Shown piece after piece: positions 19,294 to 29,269 of a DNA stretch of 29,359 bases; the first letter of the stretch is position 1; the number at the start of each line of letters is the position of its first letter. The position numbers and the translations under genes were made by a program. The stretch is from Intoshia linei (lineage: Eukaryota > Orthonectida > Rhopaluridae): NCBI GenBank assembly GCA_001642005.1, contig LWCA01000385.1, positions 1 to 29,359 of the forward strand, given 5' to 3'. The notes below the pieces were generated by a model. The model was not told the origin of the DNA and did no database searches. It saw only the letters and a list, made by a program, of their open reading frames with translations.

Positions 19294-21194
19294 ATGGTAA
19301 ACTATTACTAATGTATTTACATGTTAATTCATGTAAACGTTATAAATTAAATTATTTTAGAATTTTAATCAATATCTCACAGAAAAAGTTACTAGGTAAG
19401 AAATTATATTGTTATATACCGTGCACTTTTTTGTTCAGTTTAATATACATAATATAATTTGCATGTATAAACGAATATTGATATGATGTATGATATAATA
19501 TGAACCAATCTCAAATTTAAAATATCTTTGCCACGTTTTTTTATCTGATTTTTTAAATTTTTACAATTAAATAACTTGCACAATTCATTTTTGAAAAAAT
19601 TTTTTCAATAATTATTGAACACTAAAATACGAAGAGTCAAAAAAATTAAACCTTATCTAATACTGAATACATATATATGTATTAATGTATAATGTTTTTA
19701 TGAATGAAATATTGAATATTTTAGTATAATAATTTATTTTTTAACCTTTTTTTAAAAATTTATTAATGTTAATGTATTAATAATGCTTGTACATTAATCA
19801 CTATTTTAAACTTTGAACTATAGAATGTGCATTGTACATAATGAATATTTACTTTATTTAATTTTTTAGTATACATGGTTTGCAGTCTATAATATTTAGC
19901 GATTATTCTGGAACTGTCATGTATAAAGGTAAATGTATTGTACAACAAAAAGATATGACAAACGATTTTTCATCTTAGATTATCAGTGATGATTTATATT
20001 TATATAATGCAGTTCCCAATATCTTTATTTTATGGCTAAAATAATATATAATAAATAATTATTTATATATATATATTTATTATATTTTTTTATATTTTTT
20101 ACTCGTGCATTATTTATTGTAAAATGTACATTTTTATCCAAGATTAATTATCTAGTTTTTTTAATTTTATTTAGTCAGTAAAGTGGAAATTTGTAGATCA
20201 ATATACTTAAGCATAACCAATTTCATTGATTCTCTAATACCCTTATCAAAATGTTTGGCTGGAGATGCTTGCAATTCATTCATAATTTATTTAAACGATA
20301 TGCAAGTAAATATCCTTATTTAAATAAAGTAAAAGTTACTAAAAATGTGTCTGTATGTAACCGTTTATTGTGAAAAGTGACAGTCTCAGAAATGATAAAA
20401 ATACAAATCCAAGTCAGTTTTTCCTGACGCCGAAATTTAAATATATTTAAATTCTAGAAAAATCATACTCAAAAAAGAATTTGCTATTTACAATCCCCTT
20501 TAAAATCTTATTTTGTCAATATTTTTTTGAAAAAAACGATTTTACCAAATCTTGTTAGAAAAACGTCTTATTCCAACGCCAAAATAAAAATTCCAATATT
20601 CTTTTGAAAAAACGCTTTTACCAAATCTTATCAGAAAAAACCTTTAATTAGTCATAAATGTTTTATATTTCATGTTACTTTAAGATCCAAAAAAAATAAA
20701 TATTTTTAAATGGGAGTCTGTACATTATTTGAATCGAGAATCACTGCTCTAGAAAATAGACGTCCGTAGTAAGATGTGAAAAAAACAAAATTTAATATAA
20801 ATAACTTTGCAAATTCCTATTTTGAGAAGCAATTATAAAATTCATATTATAAAGTAATTTTATTTAGGTGGTACATTTACCTCTGGATAAATTTTTAATC
20901 ACATTAGTGGCATCAGAAGATGGAAATACTGGTATGTATATGTTATTTATTATAAATGGAATGAACTATAATGAATTTCATTATTATTAAAATGTACTGG
21001 TGATGAACGTGCGGTTTCAGGGTAATTTCTATAGATTTAAAGTTTGAAAAATGGTTAGAAAAAATATTAATTCGTTAATTTAACTTTATATAAGTATAAT
21101 TTATAAATTAGGTTACATGGTCAATTTTGTACGACATATGCCTACAGTGTACTTGGATTTACTGTTAGCTGCAAAAGACTCTTGTTATGTTTAA
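19294..21194 (+). CDS. LAMTOR3: LAMTOR3 (MP1), roadblock subunit of the Ragulator complex, six exons
   Basis: LAMTOR3 pairs with LAMTOR2 in the lysosomal Ragulator scaffold that recruits Rag GTPases for mTORC1, and also binds MEK1. I joined exons 19294-19296, 19361-19395, 19870-19928, 20175-20305, 20868-20931 and 21112-21194. All introns are GT-AG and all phases agree (0, 2, 1, 0, 1). The product is 124 residues, the same length as human LAMTOR3. Matching blocks are NQYLTEKVTSIHGLQSIIFS (human RFLYKKLPSVEGLHAIVVS), CNSFIIYLNDMQVVHLPLDK (KSIICYYNTYQVVQFNRLP) and LITLVASEDGNTGYMVNF (VVSFIASSSANTGLIVSL), i.e. the roadblock fold in order. The middle (SITNFIDSLIPLSKCLAG) is diverged but collinear. 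The first exon as drawn holds only the ATG and is the weakest part. ATTAAA at 21218-21223 may be the poly-A signal. It is convergent with the receptor gene. Confidence 0.85.
19396..19869 (+). other. LAMTOR3 intron 2, nothing else seen
   Basis: 474 bases between GTAAGA and TTTTTTAG. AT-rich; no transposon ends or ORF noticed. Confidence 0.6.
20480..20746. mobile_element. hAT-like remnant in LAMTOR3 intron 4
   Basis: The right end reads ...CGAGAATCACTG, i.e. an inverted repeat starting CAGTGATTCTCG, followed by CTCTAGAA (20747-20754). Inside are units such as GAAAAAACGCTTTTACCAAATC, akin to the internal units of the hAT pair at 4502 and 18124. The left end was not found, so the copy is truncated. 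It lies within the 562-base intron 20306-20867 and does not touch the splice sites. Confidence 0.6.
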
Positions 21195-21279
21195 ATTAGT
21201 CATAGAAATATACTTTAATTAAATGTACTATACTGTCATTTTATTTAGATGTATATTAAATTCAAAGTTTACTAGAATT

Positions 21280-21926
21280 ATAATTATTTTTCATCGGGAA
21301 TGCGTAGATTTCTCGGGTTGAAAATTTGTATTTATATCAACTGGAATAAGGTCTATCACAATAATCTCTTTTTTTAATTTTCGCACCGTTAATTATTTCA
21401 CATTTTTTGTTTTACAAAATATTTATGAAAAAAATATTAATACTAAAATGCTTTTTTAACCGTAAAGTCGTCACTTATTCGGATTGAAATTTTTTGTGTG
21501 TGTTAACAGGATACAACTGTACCTACCTGTAAATTTTTTGAAATTCTAGGGCTGTTTTCATAAAAAAAGAAGGGTAATGTTGTAAATTTATTTAAATTCT
21601 AGCGCTGTTTTCATAAAAAAAGGTAATTTGTGGTTTTGGTCCTGAATATATAATTTTTTTAAATTCTCCAACTCGTTCGATTTTCAAAAAGAAGGACAAT
21701 ACGGGTTTTTGACCAGTAAGATGTGAGTTTAGGAGGTTGAAATTTATCTTATTATATGTCCAGGAAAAAACTGTAATTGAAATGTGGACTTTATAAAATT
21801 CTAAGACTGGTAGTTATTTCAATAAACGATAACACAAACAAATATTGCATAGTATATTATAATATGCTATGATTATATAAGTACACAAACAAAAATTGCG
21901 TAGCATATTATATAAGTAAGGATAGT
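21280..21926 (+). mobile_element. Dispersed repeat R1, 3' two-thirds
   Basis: It starts around ATTTTTCATCGGGAATGCGTAG and ends CATATTATATAAGTAAGGAT, matching 15195-15562 and, in reverse, 9050-9480. It contains a doubled unit AAATTCTAG.GCTGTTTTCAT (near 21543 and 21594). The end motif TGC-GTA-GCA (21897-21905) is intact, and a degenerate second copy of the terminus lies at 21845-21880. It fills the space between the 3' ends of LAMTOR3 and the receptor gene. Confidence 0.75.
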
Positions 21927-22659
21927 ACAATATGTAGTATTAAAAGAAAAATTTAGAAGAGAATATAAAAATAGTAAATTTCTCAAAAATTTTTACAATA
22001 TTAGCGGTTTCACACTTTATCGTTTTATTTTAATTTTTTTAATAAAAGGTTTTGTTTATTTTATTCATTTTGCTTATTTTTTATGTTTAGAATCACTAGA
22101 AATTTATATAGAAAACATTTAAAAAATTATTTATCATGAAATTTTATACTAGAAGTTTTAGTTTAAAGCGTTATGATGTTTAGGTGTTTTCCAACCTTTT
22201 CTACATATTGTATCATATTAGTTAGTGTAATCATTAGTTAAAGAAATAAATTAATAAAGTAATTAAGACTTGTTAAGCATACCGACTGATATTTTGTAGA
22301 CTAAATGGCTTTGAATGGTTCAATCTAATTCAATGCACATAGTGAAAACGGAGCGTGTTTAGAATCACATGTCAGTTAGTAAAAGTTGATTTTTCCCTAA
22401 AGGATTGGTAAAACTGATTTTTTCCTTATAGAGTTGGTAAAACTGGATTTTAGAAAAGGACATAATTTTTAATGTATCATGAATACTTTACTTATATAAT
22501 GTTCATGTCTTACCGTGTTATTGAAAAATTTCAGTTATAAATTAAAAAATCCAATTTCTCTTTATTTAAAAAATAAAATAAGGCATAAAATTTGATTCAA
22601 ACATGATTTTAATGCATAGAAATAGAAATTAAGTTTAAAAAAATTAATAATTGAAATGT
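21927..22659. other. 3' flank of the receptor gene, AT-rich
   Basis: No gene. GGTGTTTTCCAACCTTTTCTAC near 22182 resembles a hAT end without its partner. Two units of GATTTTTTCC...TTGGTAAAACTG at 22388-22456 match, in reverse, the internal units of the hAT pair, so a hAT remnant is likely. Confidence 0.5.
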
Positions 22660-23139
22660 TTATTTAGGTCTTGGAAAAATAGTACCCAGAGAAATTATTA
22701 TTATTATAAGATAAATATAAAAAAAAAATCTGTCCAAAATAAGTGCAACAAGTCGCCACTCTAGCATAATCTTTTTTTGTTCATCTTTTTTATGAATTCT
22801 TGAAATAAAATGTCTTAGAGCATGTCTCATTTCCCTGACATCAGTTTCTATACATTGTCCGATGAAAGAATTTGTAAAACTTTTGTCTTTAAAATTTGTT
22901 GTATCAAATTCTTCGTTATTATAACCTTTTGAAGCGTGACCTTTATTATAATATCGCATTGGCTGAAGTACCCATTTGTTGTACTTTAAGGTTGGTGAGC
23001 TTTTCTCATTTTCATTGCCTTTTTCAATGATACTGGTTATTAATTGTTTCGTTTTCAACATTTTTAATGACAAGTTTTTTCGAGAGTGACGTTTTGCATT
23101 ATACATGCAAAATAATGTTCCCATGATCCTAACTACTAT
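22660..23139 (-). CDS. nAChR alpha-type last exon: cytoplasmic loop, MA helix and M4
   Basis: Acceptor tataatttag|ATAGTA, stop TAA at 22662-22660. 159 codons. The loop is basic and polar, with no recognisable motif ([27 protein letters not shown]). It ends in the amphipathic MA helix ([19 protein letters not shown]), [13 protein letters not shown] and M4, then [10 protein letters not shown]. The A of the stop overlaps an AATAAA (22664-22659), a possible poly-A signal. Confidence 0.92.
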   Translation of the reverse strand: MVVRIMGTLFCMYNAKRHSRKNLSLKMLKTKQLITSIIEKGNENEKSSPTLKYNKWVLQPMRYYNKGHASKGYNNEEFDTTNFKDKSFTNSFIGQCIETDVREMRHALRHFISRIHKKDEQKKIMLEWRLVALILDRFFFYIYLIIIIISLGTIFPRPK

Positions 23140-26100
23140 CTAAATTATATTTTTTATTCATATTTTTATCTTTAAATTGTAATATACATACATCACATAT
23201 ACATATACTGTATGTATTTAAAATAATTTAAAACTTTAATAAATAAATTTTTTAATATATTTTGACCAGAGTTGCAGCTGTGTCGCATTGAACTAAAAAC
23301 ATAATGATTTACCGATTAACCATGGAATGGTTCAGACTTAACCGTTCAGTATTGAACATAAAAGTTTTAATTTCTTAATTTAAAAAATTGTATTGATTAT
23401 TTCAGTGATATCAAAAAGAAATAACTAATTCTACCTATAAAATAATAATGATAATAAATAATTGTACAATAATATGTACATAAATTGTCTACACTACTAA
23501 ATTTCATTTAAAATGTAAAACTTATTATACATTTTGTATTAATGTATTTGAATTATTAAGTTATCGACACTGTTGATTAGATAAGTGTCTAATAAAGTAA
23601 TAAATACTACTTGTTACTTGTTATAATAATTGGTAATTTCTATTAAAGACTTAAATTAAGTAGAAACAAAATATTATTTTTACAATATCGTTATCCTAAT
23701 TCTAATCTTAAATGAGTAAATAAAATTTATCAAAATTTACATAATAAAATTATTCAATCGTACCCTAATTTAACAATTTAACTAACCTATAAGTCAAATA
23801 TTACAAATTCAATTGAATTTTAAAACGATAATTACAGATTTATATTAGAATGTCGATTTTTTAGATTTCATGACTTTTTAGTTTTTATTATTTAAAAAAG
23901 GGGTAATTTCAGTTTTTGGGATTTTGGGTTATGAATATACAAATTTGTAAGATTAAAATTGATGATCAATTGTGAGTCGTGTAAAACTGCCCTGAAATTT
24001 TTTTTTTAAATTATACGACTCTCAGTTTTCGAACTAATTTGTGACATACACAGTCACATATAGAAATTTTTAGCAACTTTTAATTTATACAAGTAATAAT
24101 TATTTTAATATTACCAGGTGGACCATTGGTGGAACTTTGTTATTTTTGTCTCCTCGAAAGTATAGATTGATTATAATTACAGTTAGAAAGGTGGATAATG
24201 TTATAAGGATCATATTTAGGCAGAAAAAAGCACCTAAAATTTAATATATATTTAATGTGGCTTTAATATAAAATATGTACATTCATGTATGTATATTCAA
24301 AATTAAAAACATTTAACGATATGTTTATTTTGTTGGGTGGTCATAATTCATGTTATAATGCATGGATTCTTAACCTGGGATATCGGAACCAATGATCAAA
24401 GTTGAATATGTTGTATCAATGCCCCCTTCGGAGGGTTTAGGAATTGAGTATAGGAATTTACAGTTTAGCGAATTTCGTATAGAGAAGGTTTGATTTTTCC
24501 AAATTGAGAATATAAAAAATTATATTCTTAACATAATATTATAATTCAATACTTCTCCACTTTTTTCATTAACCCTTATGATCAACTATAAAATTTCCGA
24601 CCCTCTTCCCAGTGGCGAATATACCGTACCGAGATCTCTGAGACCCCCAAGAGTCTCGTCGAAATTTTTGTAAAATGGGACCTCATTTTTCCAAATATAG
24701 AATGAAAAAAATTATATTCTTGAATAAGATAAGTCAGGGATGCCTAACCTTTTGCTCGCAAATGATTTTCTAGTCGATCGCCAAAATTAAAAAATCAGAA
24801 TTTTTTATTTTAATAATACTTGTTATTAAAATGATATATATTTTAATATTGTTAAAATTTGTACACATTTCAATAAATGCGATATAACTTGTTTAACGGT
24901 ATCTAATAAATAAATTAAAATATTATTTCTCAAACTAGGTTTTGCCTATAATTTTCAAATTAGAAATAGAATTATTCCAAATTTTAATTTTTATGTTTTC
25001 TACGTTCACACTAAAAATATTTAGTTAAACATTTTTTATGGGATTCCGCAAGGTGATTATTTTGAAATAGGCTCCGATCAGAAACATTTTTCTAGTCAAT
25101 GTATTAGTCGATTGCCACTCATCGATATCGTTAGGGCTATATATAACTACACAAACTACTGTATGTATAATTTGTGAAAAAAATTTAGGGGCTATTTTTG
25201 ATTTTCTTGGGGCCTCGAACTGGGTATGTTTAATTCTTTGCATTGCATTACATTTATTAACAATTTATTGAGAATGCTTATTCCAGTTAATATAAATACA
25301 AAATTTCAACCCCAGAAATCTACGCATTCATGATGAAAAATAATTTTTAATATTTCAAATTATTATAATAATTATCAACCAATATTTTTCCAATATTTCG
25401 ATTAAAATAAAAATTTAAAATGTAAATATTGATTCTACAATTTCAAAAAAAATGTGCATTGAACGTCTACACATTTCCAATTGAAATAAAAGTGAAAATC
25501 TATATAATTCATTCCTTCGCAATTTTTTAATCTTAAATTCTCATTTTCAAAACATTTTGTTTAAAATTTAAATTAAAACTACAACAACGATTACTAAAAG
25601 TAATACAACTTTTTTTATTATCATTTTTATATTTATTACAATACTTTGCAATATTGGTAAAATTCGACTGAAATATGTTTATAAAGTGAAGATTCCGTTA
25701 ATTATTGATACATAATTGATATTTTTAAGTATTTATTAAATTGGTACTGAATATATGTTATCACATTGAAAATGACAAAATAGATTTTTATAATTTTATT
25801 TTTTCTGGAATTTATGCTATTTTGACAAAATTTTTAAAAACTGTTTTTACATTATTTCTGTTATTATACAGTGTATAATATACATACATTCCGTCTAGTA
25901 AATTAAAAAAATTGGATAACAATTGTTTTTATAATTCTTTACGCAAATGTTAACAAACAAAAAATTAAGATGGAATAAAAGTCATTTTAAAGTAAAAATT
26001 AATATGATATGATGATTCCACCTGAAACAATTTTAAGAACCACTCCTTTAAACGATTGATAATAGTGAATAGTTGGATTTTTAAAAATGTGCCCTCGGCA

Positions 26101-27916
26101 GAGCCAGGTTCTGTTTGTACGTAGTACATAAAAGTAAAATAAATAATAACAATACAATAAACATAAAAGTCAACCTAGTAATACATAAAATTGATAAAAA
26201 TGTAAAAAATGCATCAATTCATATTGTATACTGTACAGATATAAATAAATATTTTAGATATTATTTAAATTATAACCTCTAGGCTATAAAAACTAAATTT
26301 AATCAATTTGGTAAAAATTGAACTAATTAGTATTATACTTTTAATATAAAATATACCTATAAGTGGAATTGATTTTGAGGCTGGAGGTGTACTGTCTGCT
26401 AGAATGCGCAAGAGTAAAAAGAATGCGACAAAAATGTTCATTCCTAGCATCATTTTAGCTGGTGATTCTGGTGGAAGCCAAAAAATTACCAATGTAAGAC
26501 TGGATAATAATACACAAGGCAATATAAGAACGTAGTTGTAGAATGCGGCAATTCTTTTAATTTTGATAAAAAAAGTCAAATCTGGGTATGCTTCAGGACA
26601 GCATGGATATGTTTTGTTATTTTTTATAGCTGGATGTTCCAAAAGGTGCCATTCGTTGCTTTTTACATAGTCATTTACATCAACTTCTTGTTTATCAAAG
26701 AAATTAATGTCTAATTTGTTTCCATCATATGTCCAGGATCTACGTATCAATTAAAAAATAAAAAGTTAATTTTATATAAATAAACTATTTACATGAAAGT
26801 GTGCGGAAATCTATAAAAATAGATGCTAGAATCTGGCTAGATCATCATAAATTGGATATTATTTACAAATATTATTTCTGTTCCATAAAATTATTAAACA
26901 TATCAGATTTTGATATTTTGATATTTTGTAGTACCATGCAGGGCCGTGGAGAATCAGGAGTAAGCCCGGGTCAGATGAAAATTGTAGGTTACCCATCAAT
27001 TTTTTTTTGCAAAATAAGATGTTTTATACATTGTTTAACACCAAGTATGATACCATTTGAAATTTGTTCGCATTTCTATATTTTCCAACTAATGCATATG
27101 ATATAAATATATTATGTAGGTATATAACACGCATAGTGTTAATCTATCTTTTATTGCCTTAAAAGTCAAAATAACAGTTGGAGATCGCATTGGGCATCAT
27201 AAAATTTCCCAAAAATACGAAATTTTCAAAAATTCTAATTAATAAATCCAGACCATGTGACCCTAGATTTCTCCACGCCTCTGCTAAGATGATTTAGTCA
27301 CTAAAGTGTGGTTACTACATTATGATTATATTAGCTTTATGTAAAGTGGTATCAAACTTATACTACAATAGGTTGCAATTCATTTTCTATATTTTTCGTT
27401 TTGTTAACCATTAGTTCAATTTATTAAAAATTCAACGAAATCATATCTTCAATGGTGATTCTGATAGACTTTTATTAATTAAAATATTTCGTCATTTAAA
27501 TTTATGCTAAAATCACGTAATTTGTCAAGTCAAGTTAAAAACACAATCTCACAATATTACAAATATATTTCGTTATTATTACCCAAATTTTAGATGACAC
27601 TGTTGAATGTCGAACGGAAATTGAGTAATGTCGATTGGGCATGTACTTTTATATATAGCTCTTGGTATCCATAGTACTGTCCCATCATTTTCTACCACTG
27701 ATAGAGCTTCTCTGTGTTCTTTTAAACGAGTATCTGCACTATTTAAAAATAATAATATATATAACATATACAATTCATTTGTATAAAATATATAAAGTTA
27801 TAGTACTAGTTGTAGAGAACAATATCAGGCGTCCAAATGTATTTTACTGGTATTCGTACTGTGGTTACACCACCAAAATCTTCTGGATGCCATTTTAATA
27901 GTTCGTCTTTCCATGT
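22660..27916 (-). CDS. Nicotinic acetylcholine receptor alpha-type subunit (Cys-loop channel), five 3' exons; 5' exons beyond the window
   Basis: A pentameric ligand-gated channel of the cell membrane, opened by acetylcholine. Minus-strand exons 27916-27807, 27738-27583, 26739-26357, 24233-24115 and 23139-22660 have GT-AG borders and matching phases (2, 2, 1, 0). They encode 415 residues from loop D to a stop. All five aromatic-box positions are present: W in TWKD, Y in LYNYAD, W in GSWTYDG, and the two Y of [10 protein letters not shown], whose CC pair marks an alpha subunit. The Cys loop [15 protein letters not shown] has the usual 13-residue span. M1 to M4 follow in order, with an MA helix before M4 and the ending GTIFPRPK. 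The first exon here is 110 bases, the conserved length of nAChR exon 4. Signal peptide and N-terminal helix are missing because the window ends. It looks alpha-9/alpha-10-like, but the exact class is uncertain. Oddities are the P-A-K pore entrance, Arg at 16' of M2, and Met where VPRW normally has Trp after M3. Confidence 0.93.
23140..24114 (-). other. nAChR intron between the M3 and M4 exons
   Basis: 975 bases, AT-rich. GGGGTAATTTCAGTTTTTGGGATTTTGGG near 23900 is a diverged R1-type unit; nothing else is recognised. Confidence 0.6.
24115..24233 (-). CDS. nAChR alpha-type exon: M3
   Basis: Acceptor ttaaattttag|GTGCTT, donor CACCTG|GTAATA. 119 bases, 39 codons, too short to stand out as an ORF. 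Encodes [19 protein letters not shown] (M3) and [15 protein letters not shown], the start of the cytoplasmic loop. Phase 1 at its start and 0 at its end fit both neighbours. Confidence 0.92.
24480..24734 (-). repeat. Dispersed repeat R2, inverted copy in a receptor intron
   Basis: GGGACCTCATTTTTCCAA...ATTATATTCTTGAATA at 24677-24728 is the reverse complement of 8195-8250. A second, more diverged unit (GATTTTTCCAAATTGAG...TTATATTCTTAA) lies at 24492-24530. CGAGATCTCTGAGACCCCCA near 24632 is the counterpart of the R2 head. Upstream at 24363 GGATTCTTAACCTGGGATAT resembles a hAT end. Confidence 0.55.
24735..25243. mobile_element. hAT-like element remnant
   Basis: It starts CAGGGATGCCTAACCTTTTGC, a typical hAT end, followed by TCTAGTCGATCGCC, a motif that recurs as TAGTCGATTGCC at 25107. 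The right border is unclear; GGGTATGTTTAATTCTTTG at 25222-25240 may be a decayed partner. The open frame on the minus strand inside it has no recognisable product. Confidence 0.5.
25265..26130 (-). mobile_element. Dispersed repeat R1, 5' part, longest head
   Basis: On the minus strand it runs from the head (TGTAC-GTA-GTACA at 26128-26116, then CCTGGCTCTGCCGAGGGC) to CGTAGATTTCTGGGGTTG near 25315. The part 25265-25560 matches 15000-15260; the rest matches 7025-7620 more loosely. Relative to 15015-15047 about 20 bases between the twin hairpins are deleted, leaving TTGCGAAGGAATG (25526-25511). It lies in the intron before the M3 exon and has no coding capacity. Confidence 0.7.
26357..26739 (-). 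CDS. nAChR alpha-type exon: loop B, loop C, M1 and M2
   Basis: Acceptor gatacgtag|ATCCTGG, donor CTTATAG|GTATAT. 383 bases, 127 full codons. Contains [10 protein letters not shown] (loop B), [21 protein letters not shown] (loop C), M1 ([19 protein letters not shown]), the M1-M2 link [12 protein letters not shown], and M2 [16 protein letters not shown]. The codons for Pro -2' and Ala -1' are 26462-26457 and for Arg 16' 26408-26406. Confidence 0.95.
26939..27283. mobile_element. hAT-like MITE in a receptor intron
   Basis: Left end CAGGGCCGTGGAGAATCAGG; the right end in reverse complement is CAGAGGCGTGGAGAAATCTA. Length 345 bases. The flanking octamers GTACCATG and CTAAGATG match at five of eight positions. 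The GC-rich left end (AAGCCCGGGTCAG) stands out from the intron. An open frame across it on the plus strand is not a gene. Confidence 0.65.
27583..27738 (-). CDS. nAChR alpha-type exon: loop E and Cys loop
   Basis: Acceptor tttaaatag|TGCAGA, donor TTTGG|GTAATA. 156 bases. Encodes [21 protein letters not shown] and the Cys loop up to CHLKFG. In insect nAChRs this stretch is strongly conserved, and here it is close to the usual pattern, which argues for a functional gene. Confidence 0.93.
27807..27916 (-). CDS. nAChR alpha-type exon: loop D to loop A
   Basis: Acceptor aatttag|ACATGG, donor CAACTA|GTACTA. 110 bases, 36 codons plus two bases. It begins TWKDELLKW and ends [13 protein letters not shown], carrying the loop D Trp and the WxPDIVLYN signature of loop A. 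The split codon joined to the next exon gives Tyr (LYN-Y-AD). Confidence 0.92.
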
Positions 27917-28059
27917 CTAAATTTGTAAATACCATTTGATGTAATTATAATTATAAAATAATAATATTAATAAATTTAACAATGTAAAGAAGTAGATAAT
28001 AATTGCTCAAATTTTACTACAAAATAATATGATTGTCTAAGTCAAGTCATTGGTTAAGT

Positions 28060-28710
28060 CAGTGCTTTCCAACCGGTGTGTCGCCAAACTTTTTAAAATT
28101 TATTTAATTTATTTTTTAAAATTTTTGGTTCTAAATAGCATAAATATGATTTTCAAATGAAAATAAAATTTTCACATAACTAAAATAGCGTTATTTTTCA
28201 CTAAATTTGATTAAATTCATCACCAAAATGATTATTTTATAGTCAAAATCAATAAATAAAGCATCAAATATACCTTTTAATATAGTTCACGCACACTTTA
28301 AAATAATGAAAAAATAATTTAAATCTCGTTTATACAAATGTGATTTTATGTTATATATAAAGATATTAAAAGAATATGTTCATCCAAACAATCACAAATA
28401 TCTCATTAATTTTGTAATTTATTAGATATAAACATTTATATTATACAAGTATAATATACAGGTATTTGAAATGATCTCATTATTTTTGTATTTGTTCACA
28501 CTTCTTTCAATTTATACATTTTTTTTAATAACATTACATATATAATTATTTTTAATCTATAGTAGAGCAATAATTTTATATTTATTTTAAGATTATTATT
28601 AGAAAAAATTTCGTTTCAACGAAAAAATAGTATATTTTTAGATTGGTGTGTCGCAAAAAGTTTTCAGATTGAAATGTGTGTCACCGACCAAAATCAGTTG
28701 GAAAGCTCTG
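28060..28710. mobile_element. hAT-like MITE with perfect 8-bp target duplication
   Basis: Ends CAGTGCTTTCCAAC and, in reverse complement, CAGAGCTTTCCAAC, flanked on both sides by GGTTAAGT (28052-28059 and 28711-28718). 651 bases, AT-rich, non-coding. Near both ends the same strand reads GGTGTGTCGC (28074, 28645). The intact duplication suggests a younger insertion than the other elements here. It lies upstream of the first receptor exon seen, in what should be the preceding intron. Confidence 0.9.
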
Positions 28711-28718
28711 GGTTAAGT

Positions 28719-29269
28719 CAAGTAAAATCAGTATAATTTTTCGTGGTACCAACGATCACTCAATAATCTAACAATTTTTCATGGGCCTCAGGGTTCATAT
28801 CAGACTTTTCAAAACGATACAAAGTTTATGTTCGTATTCATGTTCAAGTTAAACTTAGTTAAAGGCTCTACTGATTGTTAATTGATATTGTTCAACTTTT
28901 AAAGTGTGTACTTCCGATCATATTGAAGCAATTATAATTACTAAAGCTTTATAATTTTAGTTCAAATCGTGATTTGGGCCGTATTGCAGAACTATATTGC
29001 ATGTGTACCACTTTGAAGGTTAGTTAAAGTAAATTTATAACCTAAAATGCTGTCGCAAACGTTTCATACTTAGAAAAATGGTTTTTCATTTTCTCTACTC
29101 ATAGTGACGATTAAAAAAAGTGTTTCGAAATATTACTAGTCTAGATTTTGCTGATACAAACTATGATTTCTTAAATGTTTATAAATTTCAATGCAGTGGA
29201 ATGACAAAACAAAATTTAATGAACAGATAAAATTTATCGGAAATGTAGGTTTTCCGACATTTGATCTTA
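28719..29269. other. Presumed receptor intron, nothing recognised
   Basis: I looked on the minus strand for the 45-base exon 3 of nAChR genes (a peptide like DEKNQ.L.TN.WL) between 27917 and 29359 and did not find it. AT-rich without ORF. Confidence 0.5.

Noticed and set aside
22660-23124. A separate gene starting at the first ATG of this frame
   Set aside because: The peptide ends in the MA helix and M4 of an nAChR and an acceptor at 23140 joins it in phase to the M3 exon, so it is the last exon of the receptor gene.
26801-27106. 101-codon open frame on the plus strand
   Set aside because: It lies in a receptor intron, runs across the left end of the MITE at 26939 and has no recognisable domain.
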